From: Arthonia radiata
Taxonomy: Eukaryota > Ascomycota > Arthoniomycetes > Arthoniales > Arthoniaceae
Direction of reading: 5' to 3'
NCBI GenBank assembly: GCA_002989075.1
Contig: PSQN01000015.1
Coordinates: 1,798,001-1,862,000 of the forward strand
Length of the DNA: 64,000 bases
Shown: positions 34,227-44,796 of the stretch, piece after piece
Layout of the letters: every line of letters begins with the position of its first letter
How positions within the stretch are numbered: the first letter of the stretch is position 1
Program-made: the position numbers and the translations under genes
Notes under the pieces: model-generated
Database searches by the model: none
What the model was told of the DNA's origin: nothing
Seen by the model: the letters and a program-made list of their open reading frames with translations, nothing else

Positions 34227-36893
34227 TTATTTCTTGTTTGAGCCTCTACCAATCTGTGCGTACGGAGTCCGGGCTTTGGGTATATTCTTCTTTTTCGCAA
34301 TCATACCGGTCTGCCCCTTTTTACGGCCTCTTTTCACCTTTGCCTCGTCGCCTTTGGCTTGGGCAGGTTCTTCAACCTGGAGTTCACTCTGCAACTCGAC
34401 CTGCTTCTTCATCTCAACGTCCTCTTGCGTTGCCTGTCTTCGCGGCAACATCGGTATGCTCCATATATCTGCCCACAACACAGGGTCATGCCTCAGAGGC
34501 CTCTGCAGGCGGCCTGTAGCAAAGACTGGACCCTCCTTGTGCTCACCGGGCCCTTGCCCGCCACCCTCAGGCAAGTACAGCCACCTACTTACGCAGCTTG
34601 GGACCTCTTCGCGCACATGACTTACAACGATCAATGCCTGGTGATCAGCCATCAACCCCTTGGTCAGCGTGATGCCAGTACGATCCATCGACTTGGGCCC
34701 TCGCTCTTCGGCGCCTAGGCCCAGACTGGATATCTGGCCAACGTACTGACGTCGGAATGGTGTCAAACGTGCTGTCTCCCCTCTGTCGAGGAATAGTAGA
34801 CACTTGTCTCGCACGACGTCGTCCATACCACTGAAGGCTTCGTCGAGTATAACGATATCGGGCTGCGCGATGATCGCTCGCAAAAATAGCGCGACACGTT
34901 GACCTGATAGAGTCATCTCCGAGAAACGCATGTCGTCGGCCCAAGCGATGCCTTCTTCATTCTGTGCTTCCATATCAAAGAAGTGTTGAGCTTGATTGCG
35001 TGCAAAGCGCTCGGGTTCGCCGGCGGAGATATAGTCGAGGCGCGGGAATTCTTCAGCTCGGAGCATCTCCGCGTGCAGCTGCGGGTTTGGTCCTACGCCT
35101 GGATTGAGGTCGCCTTGAAACCAACGAAGGCATGCCGAGACGCGAGCGTCCGCATTGGCATCAAGCTTCGGCGGCGATAGCGGCGTCTCTGCGTATGCGG
35201 ACTCAAGTGTTGCACGCACGCTGAGGTGCTTCGGAAAGAAATGGTGGACTTCAGGACTGGCATGACCCATACGTTTCTGAATGTCGAAAAGAGCAATTCC
35301 TGGCTGTCCTGCTCGTGGCAGGCGGGAGCGACCAAAGAGCTCCATCGGCAAGGCGTAAGCTTGGGGGTGATCGGATGTAATGAGCGAGAGAAGAGTCGTC
35401 TTGCCAGAGCCATTAGGACCGATGATCGCCCATCGTTGCCCTCGCCGAATACCCCAGTGGAGGCCGTGAGACTGTGCTGCACTCCGTTCCTGCTGAGGAA
35501 ATGAGACGAGTTCTGCCAAGGATGCAGTCATAGATAACCCTTTACGTTCGGGCGTCTCAACTTTGTCCAAATCAGTGGACATTTTATATTGTCGGTCCCA
35601 GTTGCCCAAGACAGCCTTATCACCATATCGCACAGTCACTCCACTCATCTCGATCAAAGGCTCGCCCAGTGGCGGCTCGCGAACAGTCGTATTCTTCACA
35701 TACGTTTCTCGAGTCCTTTTCTCGTACACGTCGCCGTACCCCAAAATTCTCTTCACCTCCTCAGTTCTGATGCCCTTGTTCCACAGCTTCTGGTAATGTT
35801 TCTGCATCACCTTGACGTCTTTTGGATAACTATCAGGATCGCTTCGAACGCCGTAGTCTGTCAACATCCGCCCAAATTCATTGTTGTACCGCGGGATTTC
35901 CTCCAAATTGCGTCCGTCATACGTCGCCATCTGTGCCTTGATCTCATTTTGAAGCGCTTGTGCGACTTCTTGACGAGAGCCACGGTGTGTGACTTGTGTA
36001 GTCTTCTCGAGATATAATACGTGAGTTATCCAGTCAGGTATGGGGTCTTGCGGTCGCAAAGCAAGCAACAGGCGCGGTGAACTTGAGTACGCGAGATTGC
36101 GAAGAAGCGGATTCAGTTGAGTAGTCGTAGGAGGATCAAGACCCACTGGAGACTGTTAGTCTGTCTGTCAAGAACGAATGTATGCAATACACGAACTAAA
36201 TGGTTCATCTAGAAGCAAAAGCTCAGGCTTTCCTAGCAGAGCCTTGGCAATCCTCGCGCGCCTTGTCTGACCGTTACTCAGATTGCCGAGCGGCATGTCG
36301 ACAAGATCTTGAAGTCGAAGGTCGTGCAGCACAGATTCAATGAGCGCTTGATCGCTATATTTCTCCTGCTCCTCCGTGGCATTCAGTTGCGTCTTCCCCA
36401 AGAGAAAATCGAGCAACGAAAAGTCGTCAGATTCTCTACGGCTTTCATACCGCGCACTAAGGTACGATCCCGATCCAGGCGCGCTATGCTGGCCACTGAA
36501 ACCAACATATTGAATCGCTCTTGCTGGCCAACTTAAATGATTGTCCTTCTCCAACAGCTCCTCACTGCTCAGATACGGGAATGTACGTGCTGAGGCCGGA
36601 AAGCACAAGTGCTGGCCCCTCAGGATCTCGAGGAAGGTAGTCTTGCCGGCATTTGAGGGACCAACGATAGCATGATGCTGTTGGGAGGCATTGTCCGCGG
36701 ACAATTCGAAATCCAAGCGTGCATAGAGAGGTGGATTCGTCGCTTTCTCCTCCTCTGTTGGCTCTGGTGAGGGTTGACGGCGATAGAACGTTCCATCTTT
36801 GATGCGGACGAGTGGTGGCCTCTTCACTGCGTGGTCGGACGCTGTTTGTCTCCAAGGTGATGCCCAGAAGCGACGTACTGCAGTCAAGCGCAT
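34227..36893 (-). CDS. Soluble ABC ATPase with two nucleotide-binding domains (ModF/YDR061W-like)
   Basis: Two exons (36197-36893, 34227-36145) with a 51-nt intron give 871 residues. There are no membrane segments. NBD1 has Walker A GPSNAGKTT, signature LSNGQTRRARI and Walker B LLLLDEPF; the intron falls right after that motif, where MGLDPPTT continues the D-loop. NBD2 has Walker A GPNGSGKTT, signature LSGQR, Walker B IVILDEAFSGMDD and the switch His in VVSHVREEV. The arrangement matches yeast YDR061W and bacterial ModF/PhrA, whose roles are poorly known. The first residues (RLTAVRRFWASPWRQ) look like a mitochondrial targeting sequence. The tail is Lys-rich (KVKRGRKKGQTG). It is divergent from the SNARE gene across 201 bp. 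Confidence 0.85.
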
Positions 36894-37094
36894 CGCATGT
36901 CGACGTCCAACCTCGAAATGAGGCAAGAGCTCGAGCTCGAGACGGAAGGAGCTAGCGTTAGGGTTATCGAGTGACACCTCGCGTCAGACGACGCTCGTGG
37001 CTCTCAGGTAGCAATCATACTCATCGCACAGCTGCAAATCGGTTGAAGCACGATCTATATTCTTCTTGAACCTCTATACGCACTGCCAAAAGCT

Positions 37095-38137
37095 ATGGCG
37101 TCCTCTTCATCCGCGGCGAACCCACTGCTATACTCCTGCATAGCTCACAACACCACGATCCTCGCGGAACATACAGCGTCGCCCGCATCGAACACATCCT
37201 CACTCGCCTCCGTCATCCTCCCGAAGATCTCGCACGACCAGCCACAAAAGCTCACATACACACATCAACAAAATCTGATCCACTACGTCGCGGACGCTGC
37301 CTCCGACCATCCGCAAAGCTCCAGTGCAGGCGGGTTAACCTTCTTCGTAATTGGCACCCAAGCTCTCGGCAGGCGCGTGCCCTTCGGCTACCTCGTTGAG
37401 ATTAGGAAGCGCTTCTTTGCTCAGTATGATGCTACGCGCACAGACTTCGCGGGCTTGCCAGCGTATGGCTGCGCAGCGTTCAATGGGCGGCTGAAGGAGC
37501 TGATGACGGAGTTCGGGTCGACGACAGCTGGCCAGAACGACGCCATAGGCAAGGCTCAAAAGGAGATCGAGGATGTGCGTGGCATTATGACTGAGAACAT
37601 CGAGCGGGTGCTGGAGCGTGGCGAGCGGCTTGACCTCCTCATCGACAAGACGGATCGACTAGGTGGCAGTGCCCGCGACTTCAGGTTCAGAAGCAAGGGT
37701 CTGAGGAGGCGGATGTGGTGGAAGAACGTGAAGCTTATGGTGCTGCTGATCGTTGTTGTCGTGTTCCTGATATACCTTTTCGTCGGATTTGGCTGTGGCC
37801 TGCCTGGTAAGTCTGGCACGCTCCGTTTTTCATCACTTTTCCACACCGCTCCCCACATTCTCCCGAACTTGTTTCTGCTACATCCTTTGATCAAGACAAA
37901 AAACTCGAAGTGGCAGAGAAGAGTGCCATGCAGAAGGGAAACTCCCCATCTGGGAATTGAACCCAGGTTACCGCCGTCGTCCAGTCATGTCTTGCGACAT
38001 TGTCGGGTGACAAGGCGATGTGATACCACTACACTAATGAGGACTTGTGCAAGCAACGTTTTGAACTTTTTGTATAAGCTTTACAAGAGACTTGCTAACG
38101 GTCAATGATAGGCTGGTCGAAGTGCATGCATCACTAG
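37095..38137 (+). CDS. VAMP7/Nyv1-like longin R-SNARE (synaptobrevin)
   Basis: Exon 1 (37095-37806) and exon 2 (38112-38137) flank a 305-nt intron and give 245 residues. The longin domain covers about residues 1-125 (LLYSCIAHNTTILAEH, GLTFFVIGTQALGRRVPFGY). The R-SNARE helix contains DVRGIMTENIERVLERGERL with its central Arg. It is followed by LDLLIDKTDRL and a C-terminal anchor (LMVLLIVVVVFLIYLFVGFG). The short last exon gives the ending CGLPGWSKCMHH. It likely acts in fusion with vacuoles or late endosomes. The unusually long last intron contains a tRNA-Asp on the other strand. An alternative acceptor near 37,895 would give a different tail. Confidence 0.88.
37942..38043 (-). tRNA. tRNA-Asp(GUC) with a 31-nt intron, nested in a SNARE intron
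   Basis: The reverse strand folds as tRNA-Asp. The acceptor TCCTCAT pairs with ATGGGGA. The D arm is GTGT AGTGGTA TCAC. The anticodon stem TCGCC/GGCGG encloses TTGTCA..C with anticodon GTC, and the T arm is CTGGG TTCAATT CCCAG. A 31-nt intron sits at the canonical site after position 37. The discriminator is G, as expected for Asp. A T-run about 40 nt downstream on this strand could end Pol III transcription. The gene lies wholly inside the last intron of the opposite-strand SNARE gene. Confidence 0.9.
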
Positions 38138-39670
38138 CCGTGTCAACTTCAATGACTCACTTTGAGTTATTTGCAAGGCGTTGGTGGAAAGTCCTTCATG
38201 ATTCAGTGCAAACACTCTACAATATCGCGGGCCTTTTCCGTGAGCCCATGGCTTCACCTTTGAGAAGTAAATGTATAAGCGTTGCATCGCTGAAACCCTC
38301 AGCCTTGGACGGCGTTCCTACCACAGTTGAGTCAATGCGAGTCACCATTTTAAGATTTCGCCACGATTCTCAGCATGTCAAACAACTAGCAAAGACCCAA
38401 TGCAAGCAACATGCCGACATGAAGATGGCCACCTTAACGATGTTCTTGCAGCATCTTAGTCTGACTCTTGACGCCTCACGGATCTGGACGCAACATCCGG
38501 AAGGTCTCCAAATTGTCCTCTCTACTTCCAAAACATACTCCTCGTTTGCTGCTACCGTTACTAAACATTTGTTACTCACAACACATGATAGCCTGAGGTG
38601 GCCCTTCGATCGCGGTCTGCGTCGCCCGTGGCCTTAGCTTAAAAGCAGCGACCCTGATGCCGCTAGTACTTGGACGCATACTCTCGTTCACTCTGGCAAC
38701 CATGTCTGCCCAACTACACTGGGATAACAAGGCTCGTCGCTAACGAAGATGGAGAGCCGGAAGCACATTCAGCGACTGATGCTGGGGGAAAAGACTTTGC
38801 GACCTCCATCTAAAGATTTCAATCTTCCGTCTTCCGGTCTTCACTTCGGCTCACACCAGGCAGGACTTGCAACTTAGAGATCTCATCTTGCGAACTGTTT
38901 CATTTGCTATGGTGTCTTTGCTCAGCTGCTTTTGGCAAGTCTGCCCATGCAAGGCCCATTCTTTCATCGTTGAAAAGCTATGTCAGTCTGATAGATGTCT
39001 GCGTTCTCTTGGTAGGCTCAAACACACGCGCTGGCCCTAGGAACGTCATTTAGACTCGCTTTGCTCCATGTCCAGGCGACTGTACCAACACACCAGTCGT
39101 TTGCGTGGTTATCTGGTGGGAAGTTAATCCACGACCGTGCGAGCCTCACCCGTTTGTGTGCTAACTAGCAATTGTCATGCCGAACCTGGGATTAGGCGAC
39201 GCCATTGACTTCAGCGACTTTAGATTTTCCTGTGCAGACTGTTTCGTTGCCTGCAAAGGTTTTACAAGCGTAAAGTTATTCATGTTCGGCTGCCGTGCTC
39301 CTAGAAGCACGATGTGCGGGATGAGTGTCCACTGTTGAGGTCGAGGGTGGAAGAATGTGTCCCATGCCAGCTGCCACGGTTACGAGCGCGATGATTACGC
39401 CGTCCTAACTGTACTGACGTGGAAGACGGAGACGGTCATCGTGATGAAGTAGGCCCGACGGTGCGTGAACATTGGGGAGGATTAATCGTGCAATTGATAT
39501 GAACATCTAGTGGCTTTTGTCAGCCCGGGGTTTAAGGCGATGAGAAAAACTGATGACATTCAGTGTGGTTGGTGCTGAATCTGGACTTTCGTACCAGTCT
39601 CTCCATAATACACAAAGGCAACGCCGGGTGGTCACGCACCTCGTTCATCTTGACTCCACCGAGTTCGATA
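38138..39670. other. 1.5-kb intergenic region entering an accessory segment
   Basis: No supported gene. The longest ORF lacks a recognisable domain. Base composition is ordinary and no repeat was recognised. Confidence 0.35.
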
Positions 39671-40603
39671 CTAAAGGCTCCCGTCACAAGCAGCCTTTTT
39701 GGCTTCAGGATTCTGAGCCTCCTCGAGCCAGTAGTGTTTCATAGCACGCTGTGCCTTCTGCTCTGGCGACAGTCGCTTACAAGGATCCTTGGGTGTGATA
39801 TCTTAAGAGCAGCACGTCAGCAATTGTGAGAAGGAGGTAATACCTAGATACGTACAGGAACCCCATGTTTCGAAATCGATGAAATAGCTGCCTGATCGTT
39901 AGTAAACGCGAGACAAGTGTTTGTCAGACTGAGTACCATTTGTCACGCTTGCGATCGTAGATCAGATTGCGCGGCCCATGATCAAGCTGGAGCCTCCCCG
40001 TCTGCTGCATCTCACTGCAAAAATTAGTCAACAACGCGTGGGCGTGACACACGGCGAGACTTACATATGGGCTTTGATGAATGCGGCTCGTATTTTCTCT
40101 CTCTCCTCATAGGAGTATATTTGGAAAAATTCCATTAGGTTGTCTCCTGGCACTTTCTGTTGGATGACATAGTTCAATTGACCACCTGGAAATGGCAGAT
40201 CTTTCGCTTGTATGCAGAACACCCCATCGACAAAATTTGGAACACAGCTAATGTCTGCTTCGATAAAGTCTTGAAGGTTTGCCAACTCCCAAGCAGCATC
40301 TGATGACTTAGGTTCCAGCGCTTCATTCACCTGAAAATCTTCTCCTGCGACGTCGCGGGGATCGTGCTGGCACCAGACCTTGATGATGGCTTCTGCTCCA
40401 ATGCGTGTGAATTTATTGTCCCGTAGTGCAATGGCGATGAAGACGCCACAGGATTCGGCATAGGCTCTCAATTCATCGACATTGTGACATGATGCAACGA
40501 TCATGTCGGCCAGACGCCATGGTCCTGCGTCTTTGAAGTGCACAACTTTGTCAATGAAGCGATTGTCAATGCAATGTGGAAGTTGAGGAGGTTGTCGGCC
40601 CAT
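39671..40603 (-). CDS. Protein-kinase-like (phosphotransferase-fold) protein with altered catalytic loop
   Basis: Four exons (40065-40603, 39937-40014, 39856-39887, 39671-39801) with introns of 50, 49 and 54 nt stay in one frame and give 259 residues. The N-part (HFKDAGPWRLADMIVASC) lacks a clear glycine loop. LNYVIQQKVPGDNL resembles the hinge of aminoglycoside-phosphotransferase-like kinases. RAAFIKAHIEMQQTGRLQLD leads to HGPRNLIYD in place of the usual HGDxxxxNxL, and then FIDFETWGS stands for the metal-binding DF(G/E). The Asp of the catalytic loop is thus missing, so activity is doubtful. The end (DPCKRLSPEQKAQRAMKHYW) is typical of small fungal kinase-like proteins. It is head to head with the next gene. 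Confidence 0.6.
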
Positions 40604-41376
40604 ACAGCTCGGCTTACGATTGTAATCTTGGATACACGTTCCGAAACATAAAGAGGGAGAATTGAAAAAGAATTCTCGAGGCGGTGCTGAGCTGTGAGGT
40701 ACGAGCGCGCTAAACCGTATACGGCAATCTTTATGTCAATGGCGGCTAGCGCTAGTCAAAGAAGGCTGTCTAACAGTCTTACTCTCACTTTAGGTCAGTT
40801 CTTCCAGGTCAGCTCTTTCACCTTGCACTTCCATCCTTGGTATCGCCGGCACCTGATCGCGAGCAGATGCACTTATCACTGCTTAAGCGTATACATGCCC
40901 TTTGAAACCTTACTAGTAGATATTGGGAAAGCTTAAGCCGCAGACTAATTTGTCTGCCCTTTGCCTCAACTGCAGAAATGTTGTCATTACACAAACCACC
41001 CTCTGCCGCCTTTTTGCATACTCGACCGCATCTTTCCCGTGACTGATCTCCAATATAATCCCGTATTGCGAGTCTTCGGGAACATGGCAAGCACGATACT
41101 CTTCACGCCCTTGCAGTTTATGGCGTTGCCCTTGCCAACCCCTTGCATTCCTGGAGGTAAGATTAGCTGCGTCCGGTGATGACGGGAGACGCAAACTGCC
41201 AGAATTTGAAACTCCCTTCTTGTAATCTCCCTACGCAGAATCTAGCGCCTTTGTCCACCCATTCGAACATGGCCCAATGAATCAATTTCTACAACCCGCC
41301 ATCAGCCAATGTCAATGACAGCAGGACTGTCGCCAGTCTTACGTTCATGACGTCCCGAAACTCCTGACGGCACGCT
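40604..41376. promoter_or_regulatory. Region between two divergent accessory genes
   Basis: About 770 bp. It must hold the start of the downstream gene, whose first exon I could not place. Short ORFs overlap on both strands. No motif was recognised. Confidence 0.3.
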
Positions 41377-42793
41377 TTGGCCGGCGTCATCAAGACGATA
41401 ATTGCTGCCAATAACACCACCCAGACGCTCAAGAGTCAAAACTATAGATTTCTGATATATATTTTTTTAGAACCCGAAAATCGTCAACCTAGTGCAAGCA
41501 CAAAATCTGTCTCACTAAAAGACTTGTATTTCGATGCCGAGTTGATCGAATGGGAGGACTTTGGTATGCTTTCTAATATCTTGATGAGTATACCGTGTAC
41601 TACCACTGCTGACATCACGTTCTTTAGAGTCAGAGATTGTGAAGGAGCTCCTGCAGCAGGTCGGACTGCCCGGCAACTCCTCAAAAGATCTGTCGTGGGC
41701 CAGCAAAGCGTTGAGTACCGGCTTCAAAGCGACATGTAATCTGAAGGAAGAGCTCATGCCGTGTGCAAACGAGGCCGCACTACAGGGACGTTATGAGGCC
41801 AACGCTATGCACGTTGCTGCCGAAGCCATCCAGCACCTTGAGGGACGGGGTAGGAAGCTATCAAAAGTTCAGGTCGGCCCCGGAAGGAATATAGCAAAGA
41901 GACCTCAAGGAAAATATGTGCTTGTGAGTATTCTTTGATATAGCTCAACCTCTCTATCGACCACTTGCCGCTGACTTGACTATAGCCGAGAGATTCCAAA
42001 GCTGGCACCACTTCCAAGTCGCAGCCACCATCGGCCATGGGCTCGGAACCTGATCTTTCCTTCTGCAACGCAGTCGGCACTCCAGTCTGTGTAGGCGAAA
42101 TGAAGACTTGTTGGACGATCGATCTGGAGCAGGTTAGTTTGCGACGCGAACTGGCGGCCGATGTCACGCTGACTGCAATTTCAAGGCGCAGAGCGAGTTC
42201 GACGCAGAGTCCAGGCAAGAGGCATATGGGCGCGCGTTGGGTAAGGTCCAGAATCCGAGGTGATCCAATATCTCTGACAGCAGTTGCAGGTCAGCTCTTC
42301 GTCTATATGCATGCTTTCGGGTGCCAATATGGGCTCTTGACCACATATATGGATACCATCGTATTCAAAATGAGTACCGACCAGGATGGTAAGTCGCAGA
42401 GCCTCGACGTTTTTCGTTCTATGATGATTTGCGACATGACTCGAGATTCATCCGCTGGCGCTGCTTTAATGCATTATGGTCTTGATTGAGCGTTGCCGAC
42501 GGAGTTGCTGGACATAGAGTTATACTGACAACTTGTCTGCAGGCGATCATTGTCTGCTCCGGTCCCCAATTCTCAAGCATGACGGATCACCTTTTGGCTT
42601 GCCCAAGAACATGCGCGACGAGTTTACCGTACGAGATCAGGCAGTGACTGTAAAGCACGTTACGCTGTGGCTTGCCATCTTCGCGAGCAAGCACCAGGGT
42701 ACCGGCTACTCGCATCGATGTGAGATAGACTTTGTGGAGGAGTGGGTGAGGGACACAAAGAATGACAAGCATCTGAAGAAAAAGAAGAAGTAG
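41377..42793 (+). CDS. Multi-exon gene with PD-(D/E)XK-like core (5' end unresolved)
   Basis: Six exons read in one frame: to 41563, 41628-41923, 41986-42132, 42186-42240, 42281-42388 and 42543-42793. All five introns have fitting phases, which argues for a working gene. The core VCVGEMKTCWTIDLEQ has the E-x-K of PD-(D/E)XK-like or fungal-kinase-associated domains. ALAVAGQLFVYMHAFGCQYGLLTTY and VKHVTLWLAIFASKH follow, as in that family. The product ends in a run of six lysines. No ATG is found in the first frame: it begins after a stop near 41365, and an acceptor-like tttttttag at about 41463-41471 suggests an upstream exon. Function unknown. Confidence 0.5.
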
Positions 42794-43309
42794 CGGATGG
42801 AACATCTTCCAGCCTTCACAAACGCCTCTGTTCCAGCTGAAGTGCGCTGGTCGAGGGCATAAGCGCTGGCGTATCCCAATAGCGCTTCATCAACAGTCGC
42901 AAAGTCAGACCTAGTTTGCGGCGATGACGAGGACACCGGGTCCATATCATGATATCCAGTCTAGAATAGGAGCACGTCGATAGTGTTCGCAGAGGATGGG
43001 AATGGCCTGTCGTCCCAAGTCTGACCTGAATTTCTGAGCCCCTGGATTTTGCGCCACATGTCTACACCCGGATAGTCAGTCTATGCGCCGCTGCTGCTGT
43101 GATGCCTCTGAAAAGGTGAAAACGACTTCTACCACCACAAACTTAGGTCCTTATCGTACCTGTGAAGACGTATTATTCGCCGGTCTGAAAGACATTCTCA
43201 TCTATTGACACCTAAACAAGCTAGCGCCAACCGCGAACCTGGCACTAGTCTCAGCCCGCTCAGACCCCTTGGGGCGGCTATTGTTACGTCTTAATCGGGT
43301 AATGGACGC
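42794..43309. other. Intergenic stretch before the AT-rich tract
   Basis: About 500 bp without a supported gene. The last 100 bp (Ala/Gly-like GC-rich pieces around 43,250-43,320) differ sharply in composition from the AT-rich tract that follows. Confidence 0.3.
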
Positions 43310-43810
43310 CTAAAGGGTCTGAGGCGCGAAAGCAGCATATTTAGCGCATCTTTTTTAACTCGCTTAATTATTAAAAAATAGATACTAAAATTAATGTATA
43401 TATAGAACTAGTTAGGCAGAATTAGTTGCTTAAGTTTAAGAACAATTGAGTATATTGTTCTGTCGTTATTCCTGTCGACGTAAGACAACTTTAAAAAAGT
43501 CGAAAGTCGTATATTTTAACCTTCCTATATACCTTTCCTATTGCTCTAAAATAGAAATAAAAGATATAAGGCTATAGAGCTTCTCTTAAAGTATATATCT
43601 GTATAAATTTATTAACAAAAAAAGTATTACAAGCGTATACAATATCTACTTAAAAAGAGAGAACTTTACCTTACAGAGGTCTTGAAAAGCTGCTATCGGG
43701 CCTTAAACTCGTTAGACATTATATACTAAAAAGAGTAATTACTGCCCAATATAGTATATACAGGTACCGCGCTACGTACTGTACTTACAGCAGAAACGTA
43801 TGCTAGTAGT
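43310..43810. repeat. AT-rich, RIP-like fossil of a repeated element
   Basis: About 500 bp are strikingly AT-rich, with many TA and TTA/TAA steps, between GC-rich flanks. No frame is open for any length. This is the look of a transposon copy eroded by repeat-induced point mutation, which in Pezizomycotina turns C:G to T:A in duplicated DNA. It is heavily broken, and the family cannot be told. Age seems considerable because nothing coding remains. A small inverted repeat (GAACAAT...ATTGTTC) sits near 43,440-43,461. Confidence 0.5.
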
Positions 43811-44192
43811 AAGACCGCCCCACGAGCCTGAGTTGACTGAGGCTAACCTGGCACCACCACGCAAACATCCGGGGAGGCTCCACCGCCCCGCTCCCCGCGA
43901 TCAGCGGAGGCCTCCCACGCTGTAACGGCCTAGGTCTTCTCGATCACGCCAATGTACTGAACGCTGCGGTCTGCAGCAGCTCATGCTCTGCTCAATCCTG
44001 CATCTTGACACCTTGATATTTATGCCAGTTCACGAAGTACCCGAAAACCGGTGAAGCAACGATAGGACGGTGCAAGAGGTCGAACAGTCGAAGCACGCGA
44101 CACACTTCCCCACACAGCAGGTCATTGGGTGACTTTCCGGATACACCAACGACCATTGACGCATTACATACTCTACTCTTGAACGAGGCAGC
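43811..44192. other. GC-rich flank of the AT-rich fossil
   Basis: About 380 bp. The first 120 bp are GC-rich (ggggaggctccaccgcc) in abrupt contrast to the neighbouring tract. The rest is the promoter side of the small membrane-protein gene. Confidence 0.3.
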
Positions 44193-44481
44193 ATGCCTCT
44201 CTTCACGTATGCACTCCTCTGTCCTCCCTCCCATTCCATCTTAACCAATTCGCACTACCCAGCCCACCCACACACATACCGCCCCACCTCTAACACCAGA
44301 CTAACAACACCGCAGCCGCCGCACGATCCTCACACTCTCAGTCCTTACAGCGGGCACATCCTACTACCTCTACCGCGCCAACATCGCGGCGCGGATACGC
44401 AGCGAACGCATTGCGAATAAGGATTGGGGAGACGGACCGGGGTACGCTGTTAGTACAGGGAGGAGCGGTGGTGGGGTGTGA
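44193..44481 (+). CDS. 59-residue single-pass membrane protein with a 14-nt first exon
   Basis: Exon 1 (44193-44206) codes for four residues and two bases. A 109-nt intron (GTATGC...ctaacaacaccgcag) follows, and exon 2 (44316-44481) completes 59 residues. The product starts MPLFTRRTILTLSVLTAG, continues through a hydrophobic helix ending near SYYLYRAN, and finishes with a polar Gly-rich tail (WGDGPGYAVSTGRSGGG). Size and layout resemble small mitochondrial or ER membrane proteins; I do not recognise the family. The branch point CTAAC and in-frame join support the model. Confidence 0.55.
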
Positions 44482-44796
44482 TGAGACGATGAGGTAATGG
44501 AGGTGACGGTGATGATGGGAAAGGGAGGGCGATGCGGGAGAACGGTTTACGGAGAATGCAGGACACGTGTGGAGAAAAATGTTGGAGGACACAGCGGGGA
44601 AGTGCGGACGGCATAAGGGAACGTCTTGGGGAGTTGCAAAGAATGGGCGGCGTTTTGATTCACGAGACGGACATGAGGAGACGAGTGACGATCACGATTA
44701 ATGGAAGAGTGCATGAAGACGTTGACGGACACGGTCTCTAGGCTTTCCATTCAACGACGGGTAGACATGTCGTGCAAATGTGAAATGCGACAGCAG
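44482..44796. other. Intergenic stretch without a supported gene
   Basis: About 315 bp between the stops of two convergent genes; nothing recognisable. Confidence 0.3.

Noticed and set aside
34211-34519. Plus-strand ORFs over the ABC ATPase 3' end
   Set aside because: They overlap the clear ABC reading frame on the other strand and lack support of their own.
38092-38637. 181-codon plus-strand ORF after the SNARE gene
   Set aside because: It begins inside the SNARE intron and last exon, uses no convincing start and contains no recognisable domain.
43215-43330. TGTTACG-type sequence before the AT-rich tract as an LTR end
   Set aside because: No matching direct copy, primer-binding site or paired end was found, so an LTR call would be guesswork.
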